Shown here in pieces: positions 1 to 10,588 of a DNA stretch of 64,000 bases. The stretch comes from Avena insularis (Eukaryota; Streptophyta; Magnoliopsida; Poales; Poaceae), in the NCBI GenBank assembly GCA_023614405.1, contig CM042688.1:442856028-442920027 (forward strand). Reading direction: 5' to 3'. The position numbers and the translations under genes are program-made. The first letter of the stretch is position 1; each line of letters begins with the position of its first letter. Below the pieces are notes generated by a model. The model was not told the origin of the DNA. It made no database searches and saw only the letters and a program-made list of their open reading frames with translations.

Positions 1-1
1 G

Positions 2-508
2 TTTTTTATTAAAAATAGTTCTGTTAGAACTGCTTTGTGTGATTTGGGAGCAGGAGTTAGTGTTATGCCTTTTTCTCTCTATAAGAGACTTCAGCTAGAA
101 AAACTAATACCAACTGATATATCTTTGCAAATGGCTGATAAATGTACCACTATTCTTGTTGGTATATGTGAGGATGTACCTGTTCAAGTGGCTCATAATT
201 GCTTGATATTAACTGATTTTGTTGTGCTTGAAATGCCTGAAGATGATAATATGTCTATTATTCTTGGGAGACCTTTTCTTAATACTGCAGGAGCTGTTAT
301 TAATTGTAATCAAGGAAAGGTGACTTTCAATGTTAATGACAAGAAACATACTGTCTATTTCCATAAGAAGATTGAAAGGATTTATGGTTTGAATTCAATT
401 GAACATGTTGAGGGCATTCAAGTTGGAGAAATATATTGTCCCATACCAAAAGAAAAAATTGAAACTATTATGATTGAGACCATTGCTATCAAGGTTGAGG
501 TAACATAA
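2..508 (+). CDS. Retropepsin-like aspartic protease, C-terminal part of a gag-protease ORF (partial at window edge)
   Basis: The frame is open from the window edge to a TAA at 506-508. The retropepsin active site reads C-D-L-G-A-G-V-S-V-M-P with the catalytic Asp at 41-43, and the second conserved block I-I-L-G-R-P-F-L lies near 259-282. This arrangement (DLGA, then ILGRPFL) is typical of Athila-lineage Gag-Pol proteases, which cleave the polyprotein inside the virus-like particle. The ORF stops about 130 residues after the active site and no RT follows, unlike autonomous Athila elements where protease runs into RT. Start is off window. The active-site motif looks intact, so this copy may still encode a functional protease domain. 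Confidence 0.85.
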   Translation, partial: FFIKNSSVRTALCDLGAGVSVMPFSLYKRLQLEKLIPTDISLQMADKCTTILVGICEDVPVQVAHNCLILTDFVVLEMPEDDNMSIILGRPFLNTAGAVINCNQGKVTFNVNDKKHTVYFHKKIERIYGLNSIEHVEGIQVGEIYCPIPKEKIETIMIETIAIKVEVT

Positions 509-1362
509 TCATTAGTGTAACACAAAGTTTTGTCTCATATGAAATTGTTTTGGTAACAAGACCTGATCAACCTTGTTAACAAAAGGATTTCATTGAACAA
601 AACAATGTTTTCACCATGATTATCTCCGTTTACTTCTATTCTATCCATTTTAGTTTTTGTTTTCGTTTAGTCTTCCTTGTTGTTAGTTGCTTGCATGTTA
701 GAGTGTCTTAGAACTTCTGTAGTTCTAGACTTGTTTTGTCATTGCATCATTATTCAAAAAAAAATCTGTCTGTCAGAAAATCATTCTTCTATGCCTGAAA
801 ATTGCCCAAAAATAAAGTGTCTCGACAAATTCCAGAAAATTCATATTAAATTTTTATGTGAAAAAGGGGCAGAGGAGTACCTGGGAGGTGCCAGGGGTAC
901 CCACCAGGCAGGCTCACCACCTGGTGGCGCGGCCTGCCCTAGGTGGCGCCATGCCATGGTGTGGGCCACCCCTGGCCCTCCACTAACTCTCTCACCTGCC
1001 ACTTTCTTCTCTCTCCCGAGTAAGCTCTAGTTCATTGATCAAAATCGCGTTCTTGCTGTGATTTCTCTCGATTTTTTCGAGCTCCTTGCTCAGTCTATCT
1101 TTCTTGTTGAAATTTGGAGCAATTGTTCCTTGGTATGTGACTCCTCCCCTTGTCCAAGTAGATTTGTGTTTAGTGGATTATATCTTGAGTATTTTGCTGC
1201 TGTAGGTGACAGGTTATGAGAGTTTGTAAGCTTGTTTGATGCTTAGAGATATAGTTTTGATGCATGTTTAGGCCTCTTACAAGTCCCTATGAGTAGAATC
1301 CTTCATTATATTTACTTTGCAATCACTCTTTTAATAGGTGTTTAAATTTCAGAATACCAAGC
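509..1362 (+). other. Non-coding spacer between protease and Athila ORF, with a GC-rich segment
   Basis: An AT-rich stretch is followed by a GC-rich island (about 865-1010) containing an inverted repeat (CCACC T GGTGG). The island closely resembles the GC-rich part of the WHAM-like LTRs and the segment upstream of the accessory ORFs in W1 (about 22860-22960) and W2 (about 48050-48160). A pyrimidine-rich, leader-like sequence follows (about 990-1130). I see no convincing coding frame. Its position suggests a transcription start or leader for the downstream ORF; that is inference. Confidence 0.6.
1133..1352 (+). other. Candidate leader intron upstream of the Athila ORF
   Basis: A good 5' splice site (GTATGTGA at 1133) and a T-rich 3' acceptor ending TTTCAG at 1352 flank 220 T-rich bases. 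The acceptor lies 10 bases before ATG 1363. Athila-group env-position ORFs are thought to be expressed from spliced RNA, which fits. No transcript evidence is available. Confidence 0.4.
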
Positions 1363-2467
1363 ATGAACAACCATAGAGATATTTGAGAGTGATGCACCTA
1401 GGAGGTCGAGGCCCTCAAGATCAGCCTCGCAGTTTAGGCCATCATACAACGAAGATCTCATTGCAACTCGTATTGGTAATGAAAGGGATGATGGGGATGC
1501 TCACCCATCCACTTTTCCTTGTTTTACTTTCTTACAAGTTGTAGGTATTCTTGATGATTTCTTTCTACTGCTTGAGAGGGTTGGTTTGACCTCATATATG
1601 CAAGATGAGAGAGAGGAATATGCTATGCTCACCAAAACCTTTGTTGAGAGCTTCACGTTTACTAAAACATCCTATCAGTTGACTGTCTCTTTCAAAATTT
1701 ATAATCTGCCCTTCACCATGCCTTTGGAGAGATTTTGCAGTATTGTAGGTGTAAGCATGACAGGGACCATGAATAAAATTCAAGGGCAACCCGCTGATTT
1801 GCTGGAGCTTTACCGAGGAGTGACCAATGATGATGATCGCGTGGCGCAACGTGGAAAGATAAGAAATATCCAACTCCCTGCTCTTAGATACTTTGCATAT
1901 TATCTTGCTACTAGCATACTATGTAGGGAGAACACAAGTAATATCTCCAACTATCATTCAGCCTTCCTTGCTACTGCGCTTAACAATGATACTCGGTACA
2001 ACCTTGGCTCGCTTATTGCTCGCCGTCTAGCTGCTAGGGGGCCTATCTATGGGGGCATCATTGCCTCGCGTATGGTCAATGCATTAGGTCTTTTAGTGGA
2101 CCCCAATGATACTATACTGGCACCACAAAGGCTTGACCTTGTTGCTATGAAAACTCATCACTTTGTCACTACTACTTCTGATTTGAACAGTCTAGTATAT
2201 AGGATGCTTTTCACTGACGGGGATGAAAGGGAGATCCCTTTGCCACAACCTTCTTTGTTTAGTGTTCACAGGAGACCATGGTCGCGCTCCAAGAAGGAGG
2301 TGGACGAGCAGCTTTGCTTGTTGGGTTTCCACGAGCAGCACCAGGAGGATGTACCCTCCTATGACTACTCCGCACACTACGGAGGGACGTACTCGAGCTC
2401 GCACCAGGACGAGGGGACCTCCTCATCATACTACGGTGACACATCATCCTGGCCGGCTTGGGATTGA
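1363..2467 (+). pseudogene. Athila env-position ORF (ATHILA ORF-1-type protein), 5' frameshift
   Basis: A long frame is open from 1367 to a TGA at 2465-2467; an ATG-initiated stretch of 293 codons begins at 1586. The best natural start is ATG 1363, but it is out of frame by one base; a T run at 1382-1384 is the likely site of a 1-nt insertion. The N-terminus is basic and Ser/Arg-rich (R-R-S-R-P-S-R-S, about 1400-1425), followed by a mostly hydrophilic globular region and a Tyr/Ser-rich acidic tail. No transmembrane segment or signal peptide is apparent. Position (3' of gag-protease, before the 3' non-coding region) and composition match the ATHILA ORF-1 family, whose role is unknown. I name it by position and resemblance, not by function. 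Confidence 0.7.
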
Positions 2468-2489
2468 TACCCACTTAGGCCAAATGCCT

Positions 2490-2501
2490 AAGCTTGGGGG
2501 G
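2490..2501 (+). other. Internal polypurine-tract-like site of A
   Basis: AAGCTTGGGGGG lies 22 bases after the stop of the Athila ORF and is identical over its length to the start of the terminal polypurine tract at 4676. A matching AAGCTTGGGG lies at 30535 in F. It could act as a second plus-strand primer site. Confidence 0.5.
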
Positions 2502-3433
2502 AGGTACGCCGACATCGCACTCATCTCCCTATCATGTTGCGTCGGTACTTTGTATATTCATGTTTCGTTCTCTTTTGAGTTTTTGTTTTTTTCTTTTGCT
2601 TTTGCCTTCTAAAACACAAAAAGACCAAAAATATTTCTGTTGTTTCTTTTTGGTTTGCTTCTTCTTTTTGCCTTGGTTTGCTTGTCCCTTTTGCTTTGTT
2701 TGAACTATTCGAAAAACACAAAAAGATTTTGCTTTGCTTGTTTTTCCTCTTTGGTTCTTCTTTTAAAAACCGAAAACACCAAAAATATTTGTCGTTCTTC
2801 TTTGGTTTTGTAAGTTTGCTACAGGGTTCAGCAGTCCTCAGTGGATATTGGTTTCATATTATTATTCAAGCCACACAAGTGAAGAGCAATAATGAGGATT
2901 AATGACAACTTGAGGCATGGTAAGTGGCTAGTAACGAACGCTATTTGTTTTCATTTTTGTACATACACTCATCATAGTGGGCATGCTTAGTCTGTTCATG
3001 TAGGGTGTATGTTATCTTTGGATGCTTAGTAGTTATTTCTTTCGTATGATTAGCTCCAGCTCGCTAATAGTTTGTAGCATGTCTTATGAATGTTTGCTTG
3101 CATTGCTCTATTCATAAATTGGTATGACACCATGGTATCCTCCTCTGAATGTTTCATTTGAATTGACTTGGCACATGCTTACGCATGCACATGACTGTAA
3201 TAATTAGTTAAGCCTGGATGAATTATTTTGCCTTGAGGATCTTGAATCACTTTCATGCCATGATTAGTCCTATTTTGTTGCAAGCATGTTTATGACAGCT
3301 ATTGCTCTCTCGTTTGTCGCTCCCTTACTATTGCTAGCCTTCACTTACACTGAGTATGTTTTACTCAAGTTTCTAACTCCCTAAACCAATTATTTCCAAA
3401 GTGTCCCCCATACCTACCTATTAGCATCATTTG

Positions 3434-4190
3434 CTACTTCCACGCATATTCAATATGCCTTGTTTTCTTCCGAATAAAATGTTTGCTTGTTATGAGAAAG
3501 TTAGTTAGTAAAGCTCTCACAAACTTGATGGCACACTTTATTTTCTTGCATTTAATAAACCTGAACCATTGCGGCCTTCTTTGTTGCATATATGCTTGCG
3601 CTTTATAAGTTGAAGTTAGCAGAACCATGTTTCATGGGGAACGTTTTCAACATTTCATTGGTACTTAGTAACTCATTGATATCATGTTCTTTTGCTTATG
3701 GATCCCGGCGGTGTGAAATAAAAGTGGAACTTGTAAGATCATGGAGTTTGTATGTATGTTAGAGAAACGCCTGGGTCGCTAGCCTAAGCCATGCCTAATC
3801 ATGGTGGAAACTTGCAGCATAACCATAATGAGCATTCTATGAAGCATCCTCAATAAAAATCTATGCACATAGTAAATAAAAAGATCGCTGAGATGCTCAT
3901 TTTCTGCTTGCCTTGTCATTTTGATTATGGGATAGCTCCTGTGTCATGTGTAAGGGGTACCCCGTTGGCGGTTCTCTATGATACGTATATACTTACAATG
4001 ACAAGAGCTTACTTGTGACTGAAGTTGAGTATCATGAGGATCGGTCTTCGTAAGTAAGGGGCATGAGGCTTCGATTTATAACTTGTGAAGCATATCCTCT
4101 TAGTTGTGTCACTTTCACCTTAACCACATTAAAGATGCTTATGATAGGGGCAATGAGAGCTCAAATCTAACAAGTACCATACTTTCAGCA
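3434..4190. repeat. Conserved 3' block, copy in A
   Basis: Near-identical runs are shared with about 31290-32060 (F, same orientation) and, reversed, with about 20815-21560 (W1) and 45945-46770 (W2). Examples are the stretches around 3530-3560, 3715-3760 and 3790-3990. Confidence 0.75.
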
Positions 4191-4675
4191 TTTGGAAGCC
4201 TTTCAAATTATTCAAAACCTTTTCTTGTACTTGTTGAGTCTCCACATATTCTTCGAGCACCTTCTTGAGAGCTTAGTTGTCATTCTTTGTGCTTGTCTCA
4301 TTACTTGATTATTTGTGTTATGACTTTGATGCTTGTGTCTTTGATATCTTTACTTCTAGTCATCACGTGAACTTCAGAGGTGCCTTGGCATTCATAATCA
4401 AATGCAAGCGAGATACCACTCTATCATACCTTGTTATGAGCATTGTAATGTTGCTTATGTATATGCTTCATGCTACTTATTATTTTTGAGTTGGAATCTC
4501 TTCATAGTTTGCATTGCCTAGTAAGTAAACTCAGTTGCATACTCCTTATTATGAATTGTCTAAGTAGTTGATCACATGCTGAGAATATATACATCATATG
4601 AAGCAAATGTGTTCGTGAAAGTTCTTTTATCGCACTCAGTTTTCAACTGAATTGCTTGACGACAAGCAATAAGCT

Positions 4676-4690
4676 AAGCTTGGGGGGACT
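4676..4690 (+). other. Polypurine tract of element A
   Basis: AAGCTTGGGGGGACT lies directly before the LTR start TGATACGTC at 4691. It primes plus-strand synthesis in Gypsy elements. Confidence 0.9.
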
Positions 4691-5014
4691 TGATACGTCC
4701 AAAACGTATCTACTTTCCCGAACACTTTTGCTATTGTTTCTCCTCTAAACTTGTGTGATTTGGATGTAACTAACGCGGACTGACGCTGTTTAGCAGAATT
4801 GCATTGGTGTCTACTTTTGTGCAGAAAATCAACTATCAGGAAAAATCCCGGAAAATATGCCAAAAATCCTATTTCACCCGAAGACTCCCGGAGCCATAAT
4901 ACGAGACGGAGGGGGGCTAGGCCCAGGACACACCACCTGTCCGCGCGGGCAAGCCCAGGCTGCGACAGGGGGTGGTATGGCCGCCCCAGACTCCCCCTCA
5001 GTCTCCCTCTTCGC

Positions 5015-5021
5015 CTATAAG
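5015..5021 (+). promoter_or_regulatory. TATA box of the A LTR
   Basis: CTATAAG follows a C-rich stretch, at the same place as CTATAAG in S2 (59041) and F (32983). It is the likely core promoter, marking the U3/R border a few tens of bases downstream. Confidence 0.55.
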
Positions 5022-5675
5022 TTGCCTTTTGACCTAAAAACTCAGTGGGAGTTCGACGTTTTTCCAGAAGGAGTTCCGCTCCGCTGCCACCACCAGATTC
5101 CATGAAACAGCACCAGAAACTCCGTGCTGGCACCCTGCCAGGACGGAGAATTGGAGGAGATCATCACCATCCCTTCTCCATCGACCATCCATGTTTCCCC
5201 CTTCTATAAGTGAGCAATCCCCCGCTGTAGGCTATGGGGATGGTAGGGATTGGATGAGATCGTTCATGTAATGGCATCAGATTGTTAGGGCACGGTGCCT
5301 AGTATCTTTTATTAGTGCTTTATGACTTTGTTGCGACTTGATATGCTTAATGCTTGTCACTAGGGCCCGAGTGCCATGATTTCAGATCTGAACATGTTAT
5401 TGATTCATTATGATAGTATTGTTTATGGTCTTACCTGCAAGTTGTATACACACGTTGTTGTCCGGAACCAATGGCCCTGAAGTGACAGAAATCGGGATAA
5501 CCAGAGGGAATGGCTTTGATGTGAGGATCACATGTGTTCACGGAGTGTTAATGCTTTGCTCCGGTGCTCTATGAAAAGGGGCACCTTAATTGCCAGTAGT
5601 TCCCTTGAGGCCCCGCTGCAAACGGGCTGGCAGGACAAAAGATGTTGTTCAAGTTCTCATTGCGAGAACATATGA

Positions 5676-5680
5676 CTATA
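5676..5680. repeat. Target-site duplication of T, left copy
   Basis: CTATA, identical to 19093-19097. Confidence 0.95.
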
Positions 5681-8600
5681 TGTCAACACCCTGATTTTTA
5701 ATCCCAGATGCCCGTTATGCCATACCTTGTAATCCCAGGATTACCATTTTTGCGAGACATAACGGATTGGATATCACAGTACATCATCCATTACAAACCA
5801 TACATAAGGTCTTACACAAATAAGGATCTCATGATCCAGTCTTTAATACAACAAGCAGCGGAAATAAAAGATAAGTGTAGCGGTGGGGTCCATCTTCAAG
5901 GGGCACAGGCAATGCTGATGAAGGAAGATAGTCCTAGTTATCATAGCCGTCCTGATGACCATCCTCCTGATAGTCTCCTTCATAGTCTGGCCATGAGAAT
6001 AGCCAGGGACAAAAGCCATGAGTACTCTTTAAGTACTCGCAAACTACTATTAACAGGTACTATAGTTCTAAGTTAAAGTGCTAAATCTAAGTTTAACTCT
6101 AAAGTTAAGTGTGAAACCTAAGCTGAGTTCAGAAGCAAAGAAAGATAAAGTAAAGTTCTAGAATCACTTAAGTTGGGAAGCTATTATCATAAACACAACC
6201 CTGTTGTGGTCAAGTCAAGATTCATCATTACTTCAAAGTATTTAGAAAACATCTGACAACGAAAAAAGATTCGATACATCTGTCAGGGGTAACCCTGAAT
6301 CATCATACTTAGTATGTAGATAATCAAACATAACCTTCCCTTTACACACCCTAGTATAAGCACCTCTCCTATGAGCATGGCCTCCCAACCATGACCATCA
6401 GTCATCTTGGGCACTTCATAGGTGGACATCATGAGAGGTAGCCTCAGCTCAACCTCTCCCGCGAGGGAACTAATACTAATGCATATAAATTTCCAGCTAA
6501 GCCTTACCCAATTCAGGTAATGTGGTTGTACGGTCAATTTGGAATGGTATCGCATCCGAATCCAACCATCAGTTTTATAAAAGGGTTAAGGATCATGCCT
6601 CATCATATTCATCATCATAAACCAGTTGTGTTTCTCAACACATGTCAAAACATCTCAATAGAATGACTCATCATTCCAAGGTTTTCACAATTCATTTTCA
6701 CCAATTGTTCCCATCTAAAGTGACTCAAGTTTTTGATCTACTCTAAAATACTAAGTTAAGAGTGTTCACTAAGGTGGAAGGATGAGATCAATCTCATGCC
6801 ATAGAATGACATCTAAAGTTTTCTAAGTAGGTCAAGTTTTATACTTTTTATGCTACCTTCAAAACAAGTAAAGAACCTTGTGTAAACTAAGGGAGGTAAA
6901 ACTTGTCAATAAGACTTGAAGTACTAATAGTTAAAAGGGGGTGTGATCAAAGCGTGCTTAAGGCATCTTTGCTAAACCATCTAGTTGTTTCTAATTTGCT
7001 GAGCACTAAACTTGCAAGAGTTAAATCTTGGCTATTGCTAGCTTGCTAAGGGTAGCTTGCACTGTTAATGGTGGCTTGCCTTGCTTGGTGCAGTGGTTGA
7101 AGTTTTCTTCGTCTTCGTCTTGATAGAACTCCTCCTCCTCGTAAGCTTGGTCGGTACTATCTTCTATAACAATACATACAGAGTAGACAATCACCAAACA
7201 ATACTTAACTAGGCTAGATAGCATTCTAAGACACACGATTGATGATCTATTATCATCACAAGCATCACAAGTTTAATTCAATAGTTTCTTTCTTCTTATT
7301 TTAGAAAAATAATTTCTACTCATTGAAATATTAACTAAAATTTAATATTCACCACCAAAATATGGGATCATGTGGACACATGTCCTCACCACATATTCTA
7401 ACATGTGGGAATGAGATTTAAAGGTTGGATCAATATTACTTTAGTTTAAGTTTATTATTTAATGATTTAAAGTGACTAGAAATGCCTATATAGCATTATT
7501 TTGGTACTAGTCCAAAGTCACTGCATGTAAACCTTAATATTATTACATATCTGGATAGATATGATGAAATGTGATTTTTGAGAGTTGGAATCAACTCAAA
7601 AGCTAACTTGGTTGATTTTATAAAAATGTCGCAATTTGCAAAAGCTTCTGTCTTCTTATTTTTATTAGGAGAGATCTATAACTCTAATTGAATTAAATCC
7701 AATGGGCTTGGATAGATCATCTTAATACCTTTCAGGCAAAATTAGTTTCATGCAATTTGGATTTGTCAAACTCACAGAATTGAATTTTAAACTAGTGGAC
7801 AGAAACTAGATTCAATCTAAAAAGAAAAATCCAGATTTGAACGGGTGGGCTAGCGCGGGAAAAGACTTGGGCCGGCCCAGTGGCACTCCACGGTGCGGGG
7901 GTCAACTGACAGGGGGGTCCCGCTTATCAGCGGCACTTAACACGTGAAATGGTACGCGCGCTGTGGGCCGTAGGATTAGAAGCGAGATCTACGGCTGAGG
8001 GTCATCGTCAACGACGAACAGGTCGCCGGCAAGCTCGAACCCTAGCGGCTCGGTGGGGGTCTAATGGGGGTGTACCAGGCTCCAGCGGGGTCGACGAGGC
8101 GGGCAAACTACGTGGAAGACGAGAGCGAGGCGAGGCGCGGTTGCGGCCGAGATTGGGGTGGTCGCAATCAACGTCTCCCTTCTCCTCCTGCCGTGGCTGC
8201 TCCGGCTCCAATTCCGACGAGGCAGAGCTCGCCTTGCTTTGGCTAGAGGTGGGTGAGGTTCAGAGAGGTGAGGGGAGTGGAATGATGTGGAGAGAAGAGG
8301 CTGGGGAGGGCTCCTTTTATAGGTCCAACGGTGAGATCGAGCGGGATGGGCAGTCGACGGTGGCGACATGGCTACGGCGGGGTAGAGGCATGGCTGCTGG
8401 TGGCGATCGATGTGTGGTTCCCTGGCGGTGCTCTAGAACTGATGCGAGCGTAGGGGCGGTGGCACACGGTCTGGGCGAGGTGGCGCTCTGAGGCGGCGGT
8501 GTCCACGACGAGCGGTGGCTGTGAGGCGTTGGGCGGCCAGCGGCGGTGTCTGGGGTGTTCTCCAGTCGAGGCGCAGCGGCGGGCGCGGGCTACTGCAAAG

Positions 8601-9433
8601 GGGCGGTCTGTGCAAGCGGGGACCGAGCACGCTCTAGGGGCGGCACTGGCATGGTGCAGTGGCACTGGGCGTGGTTTGTGCTCGGTGGTCCACTGCTTCT
8701 CTAGGCTCGGGACAAGGGAGAGGGGGTTAGGGGTTTGGTTAGATCAAGAGGGGACAAAGGAGATAAATGAAGATCATCTGGGGGCAAAACGCTATAGTAA
8801 ACAGTGAGCTAGGATTAGAGTAGAGATTATGCATGCCAAGTGTTTGATTAAATGGCCGCATGAAAGAAAGTTTTGAATTTTGGTTTCAAAATTTTTGAGT
8901 GATCTCCACTAGTGATAGGTAGTCTCTAGTTCCAAGGGTTTTGAAAGTGGAGCTCAAATTGATAGGTTTTGAAATAGGGGTGATCTATGCATATGCATTA
9001 GATTCAATTTCAAACTATCATTTAAAATAGTTAACAAAATGTTTTTAGCAGATCAAAAGGTGGGCCTTGGTACCTCATTATGTGTACTAGCAAGGGGTGC
9101 AAAGATCAAGAATTGTTTCTGTTAAGTTTTGAGTACTAGGAATAGCCAAAGTAGGCATGGGAGTTAAATTTGCCAAAATGACCATTCCTCCTTAATTCTT
9201 TTTGATTTGATTTTCTTTAGGAAAAGTTTGGGAATGATGTAGATGATTTTTAAATCACCTAAGAAACATTTTACAAGCATTGGATCACACAATCATGGCA
9301 ATTCAAAACAACTCATATTTTAAATGCACACATATATGAATGATTTCATATTAATTTTGGAAACGTTTTTGTTAACCCTATTTTTGGATGATTTGATCTT
9401 GATAACCTTGGATTGAAGTTTTGGGATGTTACA
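5681..9433 (-). repeat. 3' LTR of T
   Basis: On the minus strand it begins TGTAACATCC and ends GGTGTTGACA. It is 3753 bp. Relative to the other LTR it lacks about 120 bp near 8710 and has about 45 extra bases near 6300-6345. GC-rich DNA at about 7850-8760 lies around and downstream of the TATA box on the minus strand; the long plus-strand frames there are compositional shadows. Confidence 0.95.
8313..8322 (-). promoter_or_regulatory. TATA box, T 3' LTR
   Basis: CTATAAAAGG on the minus strand, followed by a C/T-rich leader. The other LTR has the identical box at 17841-17850. Confidence 0.7.
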
Positions 9434-9450
9434 AACCTTCCCCCCTTAAA
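9434..9450 (-). other. Polypurine tract of T
   Basis: The minus strand reads TTTAAGGGGGGAAGGTT directly before the 3' LTR. Confidence 0.9.
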
Positions 9451-9481
9451 CAAAACCTCGTCTAGAGATTTAAAAAGAAAA

Positions 9482-9769
9482 CTAGGAACTAAAGAGATCT
9501 GGGAACTCTATCCTAATGTAATATTCGCGCTCCCAAGTAGCTTCCTCCTCGATATGGTTGCTCCACTGAATCTTGAGAAACTTGATACTCCTGGTCCTGG
9601 TGGTTCTGTAGGCTTCTTCTAAGATACGGATGGGCACTTCCCGATAGGTTAGGTCCTTGTTGATTTCCACAGCTCTGTGATTGATGTTCTTGAAAACTTC
9701 CGTCTTCTCAGGCACTTCCAGACATTTGTGAAGTAACGAGATATGGAACACATTGTGGATGGCTGACAT
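9482..9769 (-). pseudogene. T pol end: integrase C-terminus with chromodomain
   Basis: A 95-codon frame carries the usual integrase tail (H-N-V-F-H-I-S-L-L) and then a chromodomain-like segment with P-I-R-I-L-E, R-T-R-S-I-K-F-L-K-I-Q-W and the E-E-A-T-W-E signature. Chromodomains on plant Gypsy integrases bind heterochromatin marks and steer integration. The frame is broken from the integrase core to its right (around 9770-9840). Its stop lies about 35 bp before the polypurine tract, which is normal for the clade. Confidence 0.85.
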
Positions 9770-10588
9770 CTCTTCAGGCAGTTCCAGTTGGTATGATACT
9801 TCTCCTCGATGGTTCAGAATCTTGAAAGGTCCGTTATATCTAGGGGGCTAACTTTCCCTTCAGACTAAAGCGTTGGGTTCCCTTCAATGGTGAAACCTTG
9901 AGATATACAAAATCTCCGACATTGAAAGTCAGGTCTCTCCTTCTCTTGTCGGCATAGCTCTTCTGTCTGGATTGGGTGGTCTTGAGGTGCTCATGGACTT
10001 TGTGAACTTTCTCTTCTGCTTCTCGGAGAATGTCGGGTCCAAAGATCTGACTCTCTCCTACTTGCGACCAATTCAAAGGGGTACGACACTTTCTTCCATA
10101 TAGGAATTCAAATGGTGCCATTTGCAAACTAGCTTGATAACTGTTGTTATATGAGAATTCTGCGAAAGGCAGGCAGTCTTCCCATTTTGATCCGTATTCC
10201 AAAACACAAGCTCTAAGCATATCCTCTAGGATCTAGTTGACTCTCTCGGTCTGTCCATCTGTTTGCGGGTGATAAGCGTTGCTGAAGTTCAACTTGGTTC
10301 CTAAACCTTCCTGCACCTTCAGCCAAAATCTTGAGGTAAACTGGGTTACTCGATCTGATACAATGATCTTGGGGGTTCCATGCAGACTAACAATCCTAGA
10401 AATGTATAGCTCTGCTAACTTTGCACTCTGGTAAGTGGTCTTGATAGGTAAAAGTGGGCTACCTTGGACAGTCTATCAACTATGACCCAGATTGAGTCAT
10501 TCCCCCTACTAGAAGTAGGTAAACCAGTGATAAAGTCCATTCCAATGGAATCCCATTTCCATTCCGGAATCTGCAATGGTTGCAACAG
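9770..10588 (-). pseudogene. T pol: integrase core, degenerate
   Basis: The catalytic triad is traceable on the minus strand. The first Asp lies in G-M-D-F-I-T-G near 10540, the second in S-D-R-V-T-Q-F near 10350 (the family usually has D-R-G), and the Glu in D-G-Q-T-E-R near 10243. The stretch 9840-10220 is an open 126-codon piece covering the post-core region (F-A-E-F-S-Y-N-N, then the C-terminal G-D-F-V-Y-L-K motif). A stop separates it from the zinc-finger part at 10589, and a frame change separates it from the chromodomain. Integrase inserts the cDNA; this copy is inactive. Confidence 0.8.

Larger units (their letters stand above)
2468..4690 (+). other. 3' non-coding region of element A
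   Basis: It starts with an internal polypurine-like tract (2490-2501), then T-rich DNA with three imperfect copies of an A-rich motif (about 2612-2640, 2712-2730, 2766-2790). From about 3430 to 4190 it carries a block conserved in F (about 31290-32060) and, in reverse, in W1 (about 20815-21560) and W2 (about 45945-46770). It ends in the polypurine tract and the LTR. I see no convincing sense-strand gene; a short antisense frame (3434-3628) is treated under findings. Confidence 0.7.
4691..5680 (+). repeat. 3' LTR of A, first part
   Basis: The LTR begins TGATACGTCC and matches the uninterrupted solo LTR S2 (58735-60109) along its whole length. It is cut at 5680 by element T; 5676-5680 (CTATA) is the left target duplication. 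Confidence 0.92.

Noticed and set aside
4636..5133. 165-codon minus-strand ORF
   Set aside because: Spans polypurine tract and LTR start of A on the antisense strand; not conserved in S2.
7949..8807. Several overlapping ORFs of 60-180 codons on both strands
   Set aside because: They lie in the GC-rich part of the T 3' LTR, overlap in most frames, and are disrupted differently in the other LTR (17590-18443). Compositional artefacts.
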